DNA from: Holophagaceae bacterium
GTDB taxonomy: Bacteria; Acidobacteriota; Holophagae; Holophagales; Holophagaceae
Assembly (NCBI GenBank): GCA_025361205.1
Contig: JANYAS010000162.1
Coordinates: forward strand, 20,619-84,618
Direction of reading: 5' to 3'
DNA length: 64,000 bases
A program made the position numbers and the translations under genes. Under the pieces are notes generated by a model, which made no database searches, had not been told where the DNA came from, and was given only the letters and a program-made list of their open reading frames with translations. The stretch's first letter is position 1. Each line of letters starts with the position of its first letter. This document shows, in pieces, positions 7,968 to 15,931 of the stretch.

Positions 7968-10684
7968 TTCAAACCCTTGCGCTGGGTGGGCAAGCCCGGA
8001 ACACCTTCGGCGATCATCAGGCTGAACATACGCTCGGATTCCGAAAGCACCAACCGCTTACCATCCGGCGAAAGGCCCAGGGACTCGGTGATCCATTCGG
8101 CATCGAACCCTGCCAGGGGCCTACGGGTGGCTAGGGTGTCCTGGCCCGGCGTGAAGTCCTGGATGTAGACCCCATCGAGTCCCTGCTCGTTCTGGCCCGT
8201 GAAGATAATGTGGCGCCCGTCCCTGGCCCAGCGGCCCCGGCCGAGGGTGATCACGGTCTGCCGGGTCCCCTCCACCGGGGTATGGAAGGCCACCTCGGAG
8301 CCATCCTCCACACGGCGTACGTGGATGTTCGCGTGCAGTGGATTCAGGCGGGTCTGGTAGAGGACGTACTGACCGTCCGGGGAGACATCGGGAATGGTGA
8401 TGCCCGCTCCAGGCACCAGGAGCATGGCCTCGGTGCCATCGGGATGGACCTTCCAGAGGCCCGGGTGTTTCGGATTGCCTGAGGCATAAACCACCCAGCG
8501 CCCATCAGGCGTAGCCGTGGGGTTCTCGGCATCCGCACCATCGTGGGACACCTGACGGGCACCGCTGCCGTCAGGGTTGGCCATCCAGATCTCAAAGGGG
8601 CCGGAGCGGTTGGAACTCCACAGCAGGTGCTTCCCATCGGGCGTGTAGCCGGGATCCCAGTCCTCTGCCGAATCGTCCGTGAGACTCTTCACCACCCCGG
8701 TACGACTCGAGACCGCCCACAGATCGAGGTTGCCGGAGCGGTTGGAGGAGAAGACCACCCACTCCCCATCCATTGAGAAGGACGGCTGGCGATCGCTGAT
8801 GTTGCCCTTGGTGAGCCAACGGGGCGGTGCCTTCCGATCCAAGGCATACTCGCGGAGGCTCTGCCGTCCCGAGATCCCGTCGAAGACCACCCGGCCGCCC
8901 GGGAGCAGATCCAGGGTGGTGGGTGACACTGGCGCCCAGAAGAGGGACACGACGGCTCCCGTCCGCAGGTTCTGCCGGTAGGCCATGGCGGGACTGGTGC
9001 CGACGCCATTCCCGGTGACAGACTCGGCCTGCAAGTAGAGCACCTCGTCGGCGGACAACCAGATGGCCGACGAGATCGCACCGTACTTCGCGGCGGTGGG
9101 AAACTCCTGCACCGAACCGTCCTTCACCTCGACCCGATAGAGCTTGCGGGTTTGACCACCTGCCGCGGTGAGCCCCGACACAAGCAGGATGGCAGTGCCC
9201 TCCGCGTTCCAGCGGGGGGAAGCCATGATCGATGTCGAACGGATGGAGGCCAGCGTCTGCTGGCGGCCTCCAGCTGGGTCGATGAGCAACAGCTCCGACA
9301 ACAGGGTGCCGTTGTCTTCCCGGGGGCGGAGGAAGGCAATGCGGGTGCCGTCCGGTGACCAGTCCGCGAAGCTGGCCCCGTCGACCACCTTGCGGAGATC
9401 CGTGCCCAGGATGGACATGCGGTAGAGGGCGGTCCCGGCGCCTTCACCCCGGATGAACAAGAGTGATGAGCCATCCGGCGAGTACCGTGGATAGGCGTCT
9501 GGCCCGGTGGTGAGGGCCACTTCGCCGCCACCCTGGAGCTGTTTGACCCAGATCCGTGGCTGGCCATCCCGGTTGGAGGCGAAGGCAATGGTCCGGCCAT
9601 CGGGGCTGACGGCCGGGAAACCGTCCCGTCCGCTGGAGGTCAGCGTCCGCAGGGCCACGGGTACGCCGGGTTGGGCCGAGGACGACCCCCGCCCGCCCCG
9701 CAGTCCCCATCCGAGCAGGGCCGCGCCCAGGACCGCCACGGCGGCCAGAACGGCCCAGATGCGCGTCGCCCTCCGATTCTGCGGCGCGAAGGGCGCTGAG
9801 AGGGGAGCAGGGCCTTCCGGTGAAGACAGGTTCTCCAACGCAAAGGCCACGTCATGGGCATCGCGGAAACGGCGGGCAGGGGCCTTCTCCAGGCAGTGAT
9901 CGATGATTCGGCGCAGGGCCATGGGGATGGGTTTGCTATTGGCTTCCAACTCCGGCGGGTCGTCTCGTAGGATGGCCGCCAGGGTGTCGCTGGCGGTGGC
10001 CCGAGCGAAGGCCCGCTTGCCCGTGAGCATCTCGAACAGCACCACGCCGAAACTGAAGAGATCGGCGCGGGCATCCACGGTCTCGCCGCGCACCTGCTCG
10101 GGGCTCATGTACCCCAGCGTGCCGAGGATCATCCCCTTCTCGGTGTGGTGGTCGGGCTGGATGGCGGCGGTGGGCACGAAGGAATCGGGTCCCCCACCCA
10201 GGGCGGGCATCTGTTTCGCCAACCCGAAATCGAGAATCTTGAGGCGACCCTCCTTGGTGATCCAGAGGTTGTCCGGCTTGAGGTCGCGGTGGACCACGCC
10301 CTTCTCGTGGGCCGCCGCCAGGCCTTGCGCCAGCTGGATCGCCAGCTCGGTGGCCCTTTTCGGTGTGAGGGGCCCCTGCTCCAGGCGCGTGCGCAGCGAC
10401 TCGCCCTCAAGCAGTTCCATGACGGCATAGGCGGTGTCGCCATCCCGGCCCAGATCGTGGATGCCCGTGATGTTCGGATGGTTCAGGGCGGCCACAGCTT
10501 TCGCTTCGCGCTCGAAGCGGGCCAGGGATTCGGGGTGCTTGGCGAGATGCTCGGGTAGCACCTTCACGGCCACAAAGCGGTCCAACCGGGTGTCCTTCGC
10601 CTTCCAAACCTCGCCCATGCCGCCCGCGCCCAGGGGCGCAAGGATCTCGTAGGGGCCGAGGTGGGTGCCTGTCTGTAGGGACAT
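7964..10684 (-). CDS. Membrane-anchored Ser/Thr protein kinase with C-terminal TolB-type propeller (copy 1)
   Basis: A 906-residue paralogue of the next gene downstream, with the same order: kinase (GAGGMGEVWKAKD, VAVKVLPEH, HRDLKPDN, DFGLAKQ), a linker, one membrane helix near 305-325, then a large TolB/WD40-like propeller with at least six SPDG-type turns (FPAVSPDGRTIAFASN, YSPDGSSL, YTPDGKHLLWSSN, ATPDGRW, VSPDGQY, LSPDGKR). The start at 10684 is preferred over a longer reading because AAAGGT lies just upstream. It is first in a two-gene unit and transcribed divergently from an FHA-PP2C phosphatase 105 bp away, an obvious candidate to antagonise or read the kinase. The linker KPIPMALRRIIDHCLEKAPARRF is the usual C-lobe end of these kinases. 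Confidence 0.9.
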   Translation of the reverse strand: MSLQTGTHLGPYEILAPLGAGGMGEVWKAKDTRLDRFVAVKVLPEHLAKHPESLARFEREAKAVAALNHPNITGIHDLGRDGDTAYAVMELLEGESLRTRLEQGPLTPKRATELAIQLAQGLAAAHEKGVVHRDLKPDNLWITKEGRLKILDFGLAKQMPALGGGPDSFVPTAAIQPDHHTEKGMILGTLGYMSPEQVRGETVDARADLFSFGVVLFEMLTGKRAFARATASDTLAAILRDDPPELEANSKPIPMALRRIIDHCLEKAPARRFRDAHDVAFALENLSSPEGPAPLSAPFAPQNRRATRIWAVLAAVAVLGAALLGWGLRGGRGSSSAQPGVPVALRTLTSSGRDGFPAVSPDGRTIAFASNRDGQPRIWVKQLQGGGEVALTTGPDAYPRYSPDGSSLLFIRGEGAGTALYRMSILGTDLRKVVDGASFADWSPDGTRIAFLRPREDNGTLLSELLLIDPAGGRQQTLASIRSTSIMASPRWNAEGTAILLVSGLTAAGGQTRKLYRVEVKDGSVQEFPTAAKYGAISSAIWLSADEVLYLQAESVTGNGVGTSPAMAYRQNLRTGAVVSLFWAPVSPTTLDLLPGGRVVFDGISGRQSLREYALDRKAPPRWLTKGNISDRQPSFSMDGEWVVFSSNRSGNLDLWAVSSRTGVVKSLTDDSAEDWDPGYTPDGKHLLWSSNRSGPFEIWMANPDGSGARQVSHDGADAENPTATPDGRWVVYASGNPKHPGLWKVHPDGTEAMLLVPGAGITIPDVSPDGQYVLYQTRLNPLHANIHVRRVEDGSEVAFHTPVEGTRQTVITLGRGRWARDGRHIIFTGQNEQGLDGVYIQDFTPGQDTLATRRPLAGFDAEWITESLGLSPDGKRLVLSESERMFSLMIAEGVPGLPTQRKGLK

Positions 10685-10789
10685 GGTTACCTTTGGATGG
10701 GAAATATCATAGGCCAACCCATGGCCTGCAAGGTGGTGTACCTTGCCTGTGAATCCCTTCCCCAGCTACCGCCACCCCACAAAGGTTTC

Positions 10790-12427
10790 ATGAAGACGCT
10801 GGTGCTGCACATTCTCGGCCGCCCGCCCATTCCCCTGGAGGGAGAGGCGAAATCCTGGACGCTGGGCCGGTCTTCGCAAAACGACGTGGCCATCCCCGAT
10901 GCCAGTTTGAGCCGCCATCACGCCCGCATCAGCCTGAAGGATGGCATTCCCTACCTGGAGGATCTGGGCTCCCTGAATGGCACTTCACTCAACGGTGAGC
11001 GCATTACGGCTCCCCACCCCCTGCATGACGAGGACGAGATCCTCCTGGGCCAGGTGCCCATCCGCCTGGGCTCGCCCTCGCAGGGTCCCCGCGTCCGCAT
11101 CGGCGTCGAGTCGGACGCCTCCTCTTCGGCCGGATCGATCGTCCTGCCCCTGGATCGCCTTCGGGCCATTCCCAACCGGCGCAGCGAAACGCCGGAGACC
11201 GGTCAGCTGCGGGAAGTGATTCGTGAGATCCAGGGGTTGTCCCTGGAGCTGCTGGAGGACAGCCCTCCAGAACAGCTGCTTGCCCACCTGTTGGACCGGC
11301 TGTGGACGCTCCTGAAACCCTGGCGGGCCGCTGTCGTGATCCAGGACACCAAGGCCGGACTCCACACGGTGGCTTCGCGGGGACCCGAAGGCAACCAGCC
11401 CATCCTGCTATCAAAGAGCCTCGTGGAAGCCGCGCTGGAGCGGAAAGAGTCTGTGCTCTTCAATGTCCTTGCGGACAACCAGGGGCTGGCCTCCCCCTCG
11501 ATCATGAGCAGTGGCATCACCTCGGCGATGGTGACTCCCTTGGAGCACAACGGCGTGGTGAAGGGCCTGCTCTACCTCGATTCCCATCCGCCGCGCCCGG
11601 CCTTCGATGAAGAGGACCTGCGTCTGGCCAGCACCCTGGCCCATCTGGCCACCGCCAAGCTGGAGCAGGCGCGCCTGCGCGAAGCAGAGTTGGCACGCCG
11701 GAAGCTGGATCACGAACTGGACCTCGCCCGCCACATCCAGCAGGGGCTACTGCCCGGGTTTCCCCCGGAGATTCCGGGCTATCAGTTGCTCGGCAACAAC
11801 CTCCCCAGCCGCCAGGTGAGCGGCGATCTGTTCGGGTGGTGGCCCCGGGAGGATGGCCATTGGCTCCTCGCCCTGGCGGATGTGAGCGGCAAGGGCCTGG
11901 GACCGGGCCTCCTGATGGCGAGCCTGTCCGCGTTTCTGGAAGCCTGGGCCGAACGGGACCTGCCCACGGCGGAACTGGCCTTCTACCTTTCGAAGGCCCT
12001 GGCGCGGCATACGGACGGGCGCCGCTTCGTGACGGCCTTCCTCGCCCTGCTGGATCCCGCCACCGGGGGGGTGACCTACACCAATGCGGGCCACAACCCC
12101 GGCTTCCTGCTGGCGCCAGATGGATCCTGCCTGGAGCTGGAATCCCAGGGCTTTCCCCTGGCCCTGCTTCCGGGCCAGCCCTATGGGTCGGGCACCTTCA
12201 CCCTGCCGCCCGGGGGGACGCTGGCCCTCTATACGGACGGCATCACGGAGGCGACTGACCCTTTGGACGTGGAATACTCCACGGACCGGCTCAAGGCCTT
12301 CCTCGCCCTGCGGGTGGCGAAGCCCCTGGAGGCCGTGGACGCGGAGCTTATGGCCGACCTGGAGGCTCATGCCCAGGGCACGCCCTTCGCGGACGACCGC
12401 ACCCTCCTGCTGCTGCGAAGGGTCTAG
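10790..12427 (+). CDS. FHA-GAF-PP2C (SpoIIE/RsbU-type) serine phosphatase
   Basis: A 545-residue three-domain signalling protein. An FHA phosphothreonine-binding domain (about 20-85) shows LGRSSQNDVAIPDASLSRHHARI and SLNGTSLNG. A GAF-like sensor region follows (about 160-305). The C-terminal PP2C/SpoIIE domain (about 320-540) has IQQGLLP, SGDLFGW, LADVSGKGLGPGLLM, TNAGHNPGFLL and ALYTDGITEATD, which include the metal-binding Asp residues. It probably dephosphorylates Ser/Thr-phosphoproteins, classically an anti-sigma-factor antagonist, although no such partner is visible nearby. ATG at 10790 has AAAGG upstream. Divergence from two Ser/Thr kinases suggests a kinase-phosphatase circuit in which the FHA domain docks on a phosphorylated kinase; this is inference. 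Confidence 0.9.
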   Translation: MKTLVLHILGRPPIPLEGEAKSWTLGRSSQNDVAIPDASLSRHHARISLKDGIPYLEDLGSLNGTSLNGERITAPHPLHDEDEILLGQVPIRLGSPSQGPRVRIGVESDASSSAGSIVLPLDRLRAIPNRRSETPETGQLREVIREIQGLSLELLEDSPPEQLLAHLLDRLWTLLKPWRAAVVIQDTKAGLHTVASRGPEGNQPILLSKSLVEAALERKESVLFNVLADNQGLASPSIMSSGITSAMVTPLEHNGVVKGLLYLDSHPPRPAFDEEDLRLASTLAHLATAKLEQARLREAELARRKLDHELDLARHIQQGLLPGFPPEIPGYQLLGNNLPSRQVSGDLFGWWPREDGHWLLALADVSGKGLGPGLLMASLSAFLEAWAERDLPTAELAFYLSKALARHTDGRRFVTAFLALLDPATGGVTYTNAGHNPGFLLAPDGSCLELESQGFPLALLPGQPYGSGTFTLPPGGTLALYTDGITEATDPLDVEYSTDRLKAFLALRVAKPLEAVDAELMADLEAHAQGTPFADDRTLLLLRRV

Positions 12428-12448
12428 GCCTTCGCAGCCGAATGGCTA

Positions 12449-13732
12449 TCAAAACCTTGCCATCACCCGATCCAGGTAGCGCGACTTCATCTGCTTCGAG
12501 GCCAAGGCCTGTTTGAGGGGCGGCAGCTTGAGCACGGCGCCGAGGATGGCCGCGGCGGCCCGGTGTCCGTAGCTGGACTGGCCATCCACCAGAAGCTCCG
12601 CCAGCTGGCCCCGTTCGATGGCCATCACCACGGTGCGATGGGCCGTGTTGACAGGGGTGAGCACCCGTTCCTTCCGGGGTTTCAGGCGGATGGCGTCCTT
12701 GGTGCAGGCCCGGACGCACACCCCGCAGCCCAGGCAGTGGTCCTCGGCCAGCTGGGCCGTCTTGGCGGCGTGATGCTGGGGGTCGTGGGCCGAGACGAGA
12801 CTGAGGGCCTCCACGGGACAGGCATTGACGCACTTCCCGCAGCCGTTGCAGTGGGCGAGATCCAGTTCCGGCAGGAAGTTGGTGGTGTGGACAGGCTTCA
12901 TGAAGGAGAAGCGCCGGGCGGCGATCATGGCCTCGCAGCAGCACCCGCAGCAGTTGCAGATGAAGCTCACCTTCTCCCGGACGTTCTCCCCGAACTGGAC
13001 GAGGCCCCGCTCCCGGGCCTCCTGAAGCAGGTCGAGACATTCTGAAGCCTCCACCCGCCGGGCCACCTGGTGCCGGGTGAGGGAGTCGGCGCAGGTGCCG
13101 AAGGTCATGCAGATGTCCATGGGCGCGTCGCAGGCCTTCCCCAGGTGGGACATCTTGTGCCGGCAGTAGCAGGCGCTGATGCCGATGACCTGGGCCGACC
13201 GGACCACCTCGCTGGCCCGCTCATGATCCAGGACCACCAGGCTGTCCTGCAGGGGGAGCGCGGTCTCATCCACGAAGGCCCGACCCAGCTGGGTCTGGCC
13301 CGTGGCGAACAGTTCCCGGACAAAGTCCTCTTCCACGTTCAAATATTGATGGAAAAGTTCGGAGAGGGCCTTTTGATCCACGTCCTCCCGGACCCGCATC
13401 AGGGAGAACTCAAAGAAGCCGGCCATGGGGGGCGGGAGCACATAGTGCGTTGCCTCGCCATGGCGGTAGTCCAGCAACATGGCCCGCTCCGCGAGGGCGT
13501 CGAGTACCTTTTGCGCCTTGGCCTCCGGGAGCTTCCAGATGGCGGCGGCGCGGCAGGCGGTGAAGGGGCGGATCGGCACCTGGGCCAACAGCCCGGCCTC
13601 CTCCTCGCTCACCAGCAGCCGGAGGATCTGGAACAGCCGCTCCGAGGGCGGCGCTCCTTGGGGGAAGCGGTTGAGGCGCTGCACCAGGCGTTCGTAGGTG
13701 CCATTTCTAGGCAGGATGGCAGCGTGGCCCAT
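12449..13732 (-). CDS. Multi-cluster 4Fe-4S protein with N-terminal winged-helix-like region
   Basis: A 427-residue protein. The N-terminal part (about 25-105) is helical and resembles a winged helix (CRAAAIWKLPEAKAQKVLDAL). The middle contains ISACYCRHKMSHLGKACDAPMDIC, which may bind a metal or cluster, then the dense cysteine run CNCCGCCCEAM near 270. Two bacterial ferredoxin motifs follow: CNGCGKCVNACP (near 300) and CLGCGVCVRACT (near 345). It is probably a cytoplasmic electron-transfer protein; the partner is not evident. Start at 13732 is chosen because GAGGAAATC precedes it; an in-frame ATG 18 bases upstream is an alternative. It is convergent with the phosphatase gene, 21 bp away. Confidence 0.8.
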   Translation of the reverse strand: MGHAAILPRNGTYERLVQRLNRFPQGAPPSERLFQILRLLVSEEEAGLLAQVPIRPFTACRAAAIWKLPEAKAQKVLDALAERAMLLDYRHGEATHYVLPPPMAGFFEFSLMRVREDVDQKALSELFHQYLNVEEDFVRELFATGQTQLGRAFVDETALPLQDSLVVLDHERASEVVRSAQVIGISACYCRHKMSHLGKACDAPMDICMTFGTCADSLTRHQVARRVEASECLDLLQEARERGLVQFGENVREKVSFICNCCGCCCEAMIAARRFSFMKPVHTTNFLPELDLAHCNGCGKCVNACPVEALSLVSAHDPQHHAAKTAQLAEDHCLGCGVCVRACTKDAIRLKPRKERVLTPVNTAHRTVVMAIERGQLAELLVDGQSSYGHRAAAAILGAVLKLPPLKQALASKQMKSRYLDRVMARF

Positions 13733-13783
13733 GAAGATTTCCTCGCGCAAAGCATAAGCCCAGACCCCAATAAAGCCCCTGGC

Positions 13784-13930
13784 TCATTCACCCCGAAGGC
13801 GGGCCAAGGGCCGGGACATCAGAAGGGTCAGGGGAATGAGAATCCGCGCCTGCCAGCAGGTCCACTGCGGAGTGAATGGAGATGTAGACAGTCGCGAAGA
13901 TGATGGCCAGGGGCGAAAGCAGAATGGGAA
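13784..13930 (-). pseudogene. C-terminal remnant of a PAP2-family phosphatase
   Basis: Read on the minus strand just past the propeller stop, this stretch gives LIPILLSPLAIIFATVY, then ISIHSAVDLLAG, then, after a change of frame, ARILIPLTLLMSRPLARLRGE and a stop (13784-13786). VYxxxHxxxDxLAG matches the third conserved motif of membrane phosphatidic-acid phosphatases (an H-x3-D pair after a helix). About 50 residues remain, there is no N-terminal half, and a 2-base frame change lies near 13846. I interpret it as the tail of a gene truncated by the neighbouring propeller gene. A chance resemblance is possible. Confidence 0.45.
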
Positions 13931-14983
13931 TCAGTTGCCTGCGCCGACCACAAGGATTTGGAAGCTGCCTGCCACCATCGGGGGCCTGGACCGCTGGCCG
14001 GGCTGGGCCTCGGGCGCCGGACCGAACTCGGCTGCGGGCAGGAAGACCCGGTGGGTTTTTTCGTCCACCACCAGCGTCCGGGCCCCCTTCTTCGTGGGAA
14101 TGGTGCTCACCGTGACGTAGTGTCCCTTGCTGTCACCGCGAACCACGGTGAGCGTGCCTTCTCCGTTGGACGCGTAGGCGTTGCCCGTACCTGGGTCGAA
14201 GGCCGCACCGTCGCACCCCTCGCCGATGGGCAGCGTCGCCAGGATCTTGCCCGTCCTGGCGTCCACCACCGCCATGAGTTTATTGCCACCCACTGCGAAC
14301 AGCCGCTGATTCGCCACATCCATGGCCAGCCCGGTGGGATCCACCAGTGGCTTCAGGGACCATCTGGCTTCGACCTTCAGGGCCTTCGCATCGATGGCGA
14401 GGAGTTCGGACGTATCTTCCACGTTCACGTAGACGTGGCCCTTGCCGTCCCCGGCGGGGAACTCAGGTTTGCCACTCATGGGGATGGTCCCCTTCACCTC
14501 CAGCGTGGCCGCATCGAATACCGTCGCGTTCTGCCCGCGCCCGTTGAAGGTGAAGACCTGTTTGGTGGCGGCGTCGTAAAGGATCGCATCCGGGTTTTCG
14601 CCGGTGGTCTTCACTTCCTTCAAGACTTCCAGCGTCGAGAGCTTGAACACCGTCATGGTGTTCGCCCGTCCGTTGCTGGTGAAGCCGCGGTCCAGATCCT
14701 GGGCCAGCGCAACCCCGTGGACTCCGGCTGTATTGGGGATCTCCCCCACGCCTTTGCCGGCCAGGTCGAGCACCATGACCCGCGTGGACCGTGGCACGAA
14801 GAGGCGGCCCGTCTCCGCATCCAAGGTCACATAATCCCAGCCACCTTCACCGCCGACCTTCAGGACCTTCAGCACGGCCATCGGAGCCGACGGCGCAGCG
14901 GTCACCACCGGTTTTGGCACGGAGGCAGGATGAGCTTGCCCTCCCAAACCGAGCACCAGCAGGAAGGGCGATAGGATGGGCAT
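13931..14983 (-). CDS. Secreted YVTN/NHL-type beta-propeller protein
   Basis: A 350-residue protein with an N-terminal signal peptide (MPILSPFLLVLGLGGQAHPA) and then repeated propeller blades: GGWDYVTLDAETGRLFVP, GVALAQDLDRGFTSNG, ILYDAATKQVFTFNG, GKGHVYVNVEDTSELLAID, MDVANQRLFAVGG, FDPGTGNAYASNGEG and VVDEKTHRVFLPA. This matches the YVTN family of periplasmic or secreted propellers whose ligands are mostly unknown. Start at 14983 is supported by AAGGAG 7 bases upstream. The first 82 bases overlap the end of the upstream membrane-protein gene in another frame, so the two are likely co-transcribed and coupled. The C-terminus RPPMVAGSFQILVVGAGN looks complete. Confidence 0.82.
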   Translation of the reverse strand: MPILSPFLLVLGLGGQAHPASVPKPVVTAAPSAPMAVLKVLKVGGEGGWDYVTLDAETGRLFVPRSTRVMVLDLAGKGVGEIPNTAGVHGVALAQDLDRGFTSNGRANTMTVFKLSTLEVLKEVKTTGENPDAILYDAATKQVFTFNGRGQNATVFDAATLEVKGTIPMSGKPEFPAGDGKGHVYVNVEDTSELLAIDAKALKVEARWSLKPLVDPTGLAMDVANQRLFAVGGNKLMAVVDARTGKILATLPIGEGCDGAAFDPGTGNAYASNGEGTLTVVRGDSKGHYVTVSTIPTKKGARTLVVDEKTHRVFLPAAEFGPAPEAQPGQRSRPPMVAGSFQILVVGAGN

Positions 14984-15588
14984 GGAGGCTCCTTGACGAT
15001 CCCACAGTATAGTCCGATGAGAACCGTCGGGGACGATCGCCATCGCAGCCATCCCCACCCTAGCGCCAGTACCAGCAGCGCCCACCCCACCGGCGAACGG
15101 GCGGCGATGCGGAGGTCGGCCCAGGAGGGGACGGCACCGAAAAGGAGGTTGGCGATGAGGAAGGCCATGAGGGCCTCAGACCACCCGAGGGCGGGATGGG
15201 CCGCGAGACGCCACTGAAACAGCACGAAGGCAGCTGGGAGCAGCAGCAGCGGTGCCATCCCAATGAAGAAGGCGTTGTACCAGCGGAGGTTAGAAAAGGC
15301 GACGGCACCCAGCACGTAGCCCCTGCCCTCCCGCCGAGGTAGGACCGTGAACCGCACCGGCCGCCCGTTCATCGCTGTGCCAAGGGCCCAGTGGCAAAGC
15401 TCATGGGCCAAGGTCCCCGGTAAGGCCAGCACCGAAACCAGCCAGAAGGAGCGGCGCGCGTGGTTGAGCAACCACAATCCCGCGGCCAGCGCCGCCAGGT
15501 AGGCCAGGAAAAGCCCCTGCCGACCGGGTTCGTCTCCGATCAGGCCTGCCATCTGACCCACGCTTTTCCATAGCCCATTCTTGAGCAT
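14902..15588 (-). CDS. Integral membrane protein with HExxH motif (putative metallopeptidase-like)
   Basis: A 228-residue protein with about five hydrophobic segments (near 20-40, 45-65, 90-125, 140-160 and 175-190). The second is followed by ALPGTLAHELCHWALG, an HExxH zinc-binding signature in a membrane context as in site-2-protease-like families; a second ligand motif is not obvious. It could be a membrane metallopeptidase or an inactive relative. Start at 15588 is chosen for the AGAGG ribosome-binding site upstream. The last 27 codons (ending PPCQNRW) read through the signal-peptide region of the downstream propeller gene in another frame, an unusually long 82-base overlap; the true end may be shorter if a frameshift occurred. 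Confidence 0.65.
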   Translation of the reverse strand: MLKNGLWKSVGQMAGLIGDEPGRQGLFLAYLAALAAGLWLLNHARRSFWLVSVLALPGTLAHELCHWALGTAMNGRPVRFTVLPRREGRGYVLGAVAFSNLRWYNAFFIGMAPLLLLPAAFVLFQWRLAAHPALGWSEALMAFLIANLLFGAVPSWADLRIAARSPVGWALLVLALGWGWLRWRSSPTVLIGLYCGIVKEPPCPSYRPSCWCSVWEGKLILPPCQNRW

Positions 15589-15779
15589 AGCCACCTCTTG
15601 GCAGCGATGATCTTGCCCCCAGGTGGCAGGCGCCATGCCCCGGGTCCCGGCTCCGAATTCCCTTGGTGGAATCAGGGTTTCCAGGCAGGATAATGGCGGG
15701 GTCGTTCTGGACAGCCCGCCGGAAATTTCCGGTCCACGACATAGCTTCTCCGGCCTGGAAACCACCCAGGAGGTGCCTC
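15589..15779. promoter_or_regulatory. Intergenic region with a perfect 14-bp palindrome
   Basis: This divergent gap separates the HExxH membrane gene (leftward) from the glycosyltransferase unit (rightward). It holds a perfect palindrome, CCGGAAATTTCCGG, at 15719-15732, a plausible operator for a dimeric regulator, and a GATAAT-like -10 element near 15689 without a convincing -35. No other gene is seen. Confidence 0.35.
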
Positions 15780-15920
15780 ATGAACAGCATCCTCAGCCTG
15801 ATTCAATCGATCGACCAGGACCCAGGGAAGCGGGGCTGCCCGGCAGGGCGCCGGGCGACGGGGAAGGACCTAGGGCACAGTGAAGCGCACCCGTCGCTTG
15901 CTTCGATGCATATGCCATAG
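15780..15920 (+). CDS. Possible small protein or leader peptide, 46 residues
   Basis: The ATG at 15780 is preceded by AGGAGGTG at ideal spacing, one of the strongest ribosome-binding sites in the window. The reading frame encodes 46 residues starting MNSILSLIQSIDQDPGKRG and ends with TAG 11 bases before the TTG start of the glycosyltransferase gene. No family is recognised. The Arg/Gly/Pro-rich second half looks like random GC-rich coding, so translation may serve to couple expression to the TTG-started gene downstream rather than to make a functional protein. Confidence 0.35.
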   Translation: MNSILSLIQSIDQDPGKRGCPAGRRATGKDLGHSEAHPSLASMHMP

Positions 15921-15931
15921 AGAGGACTCCC

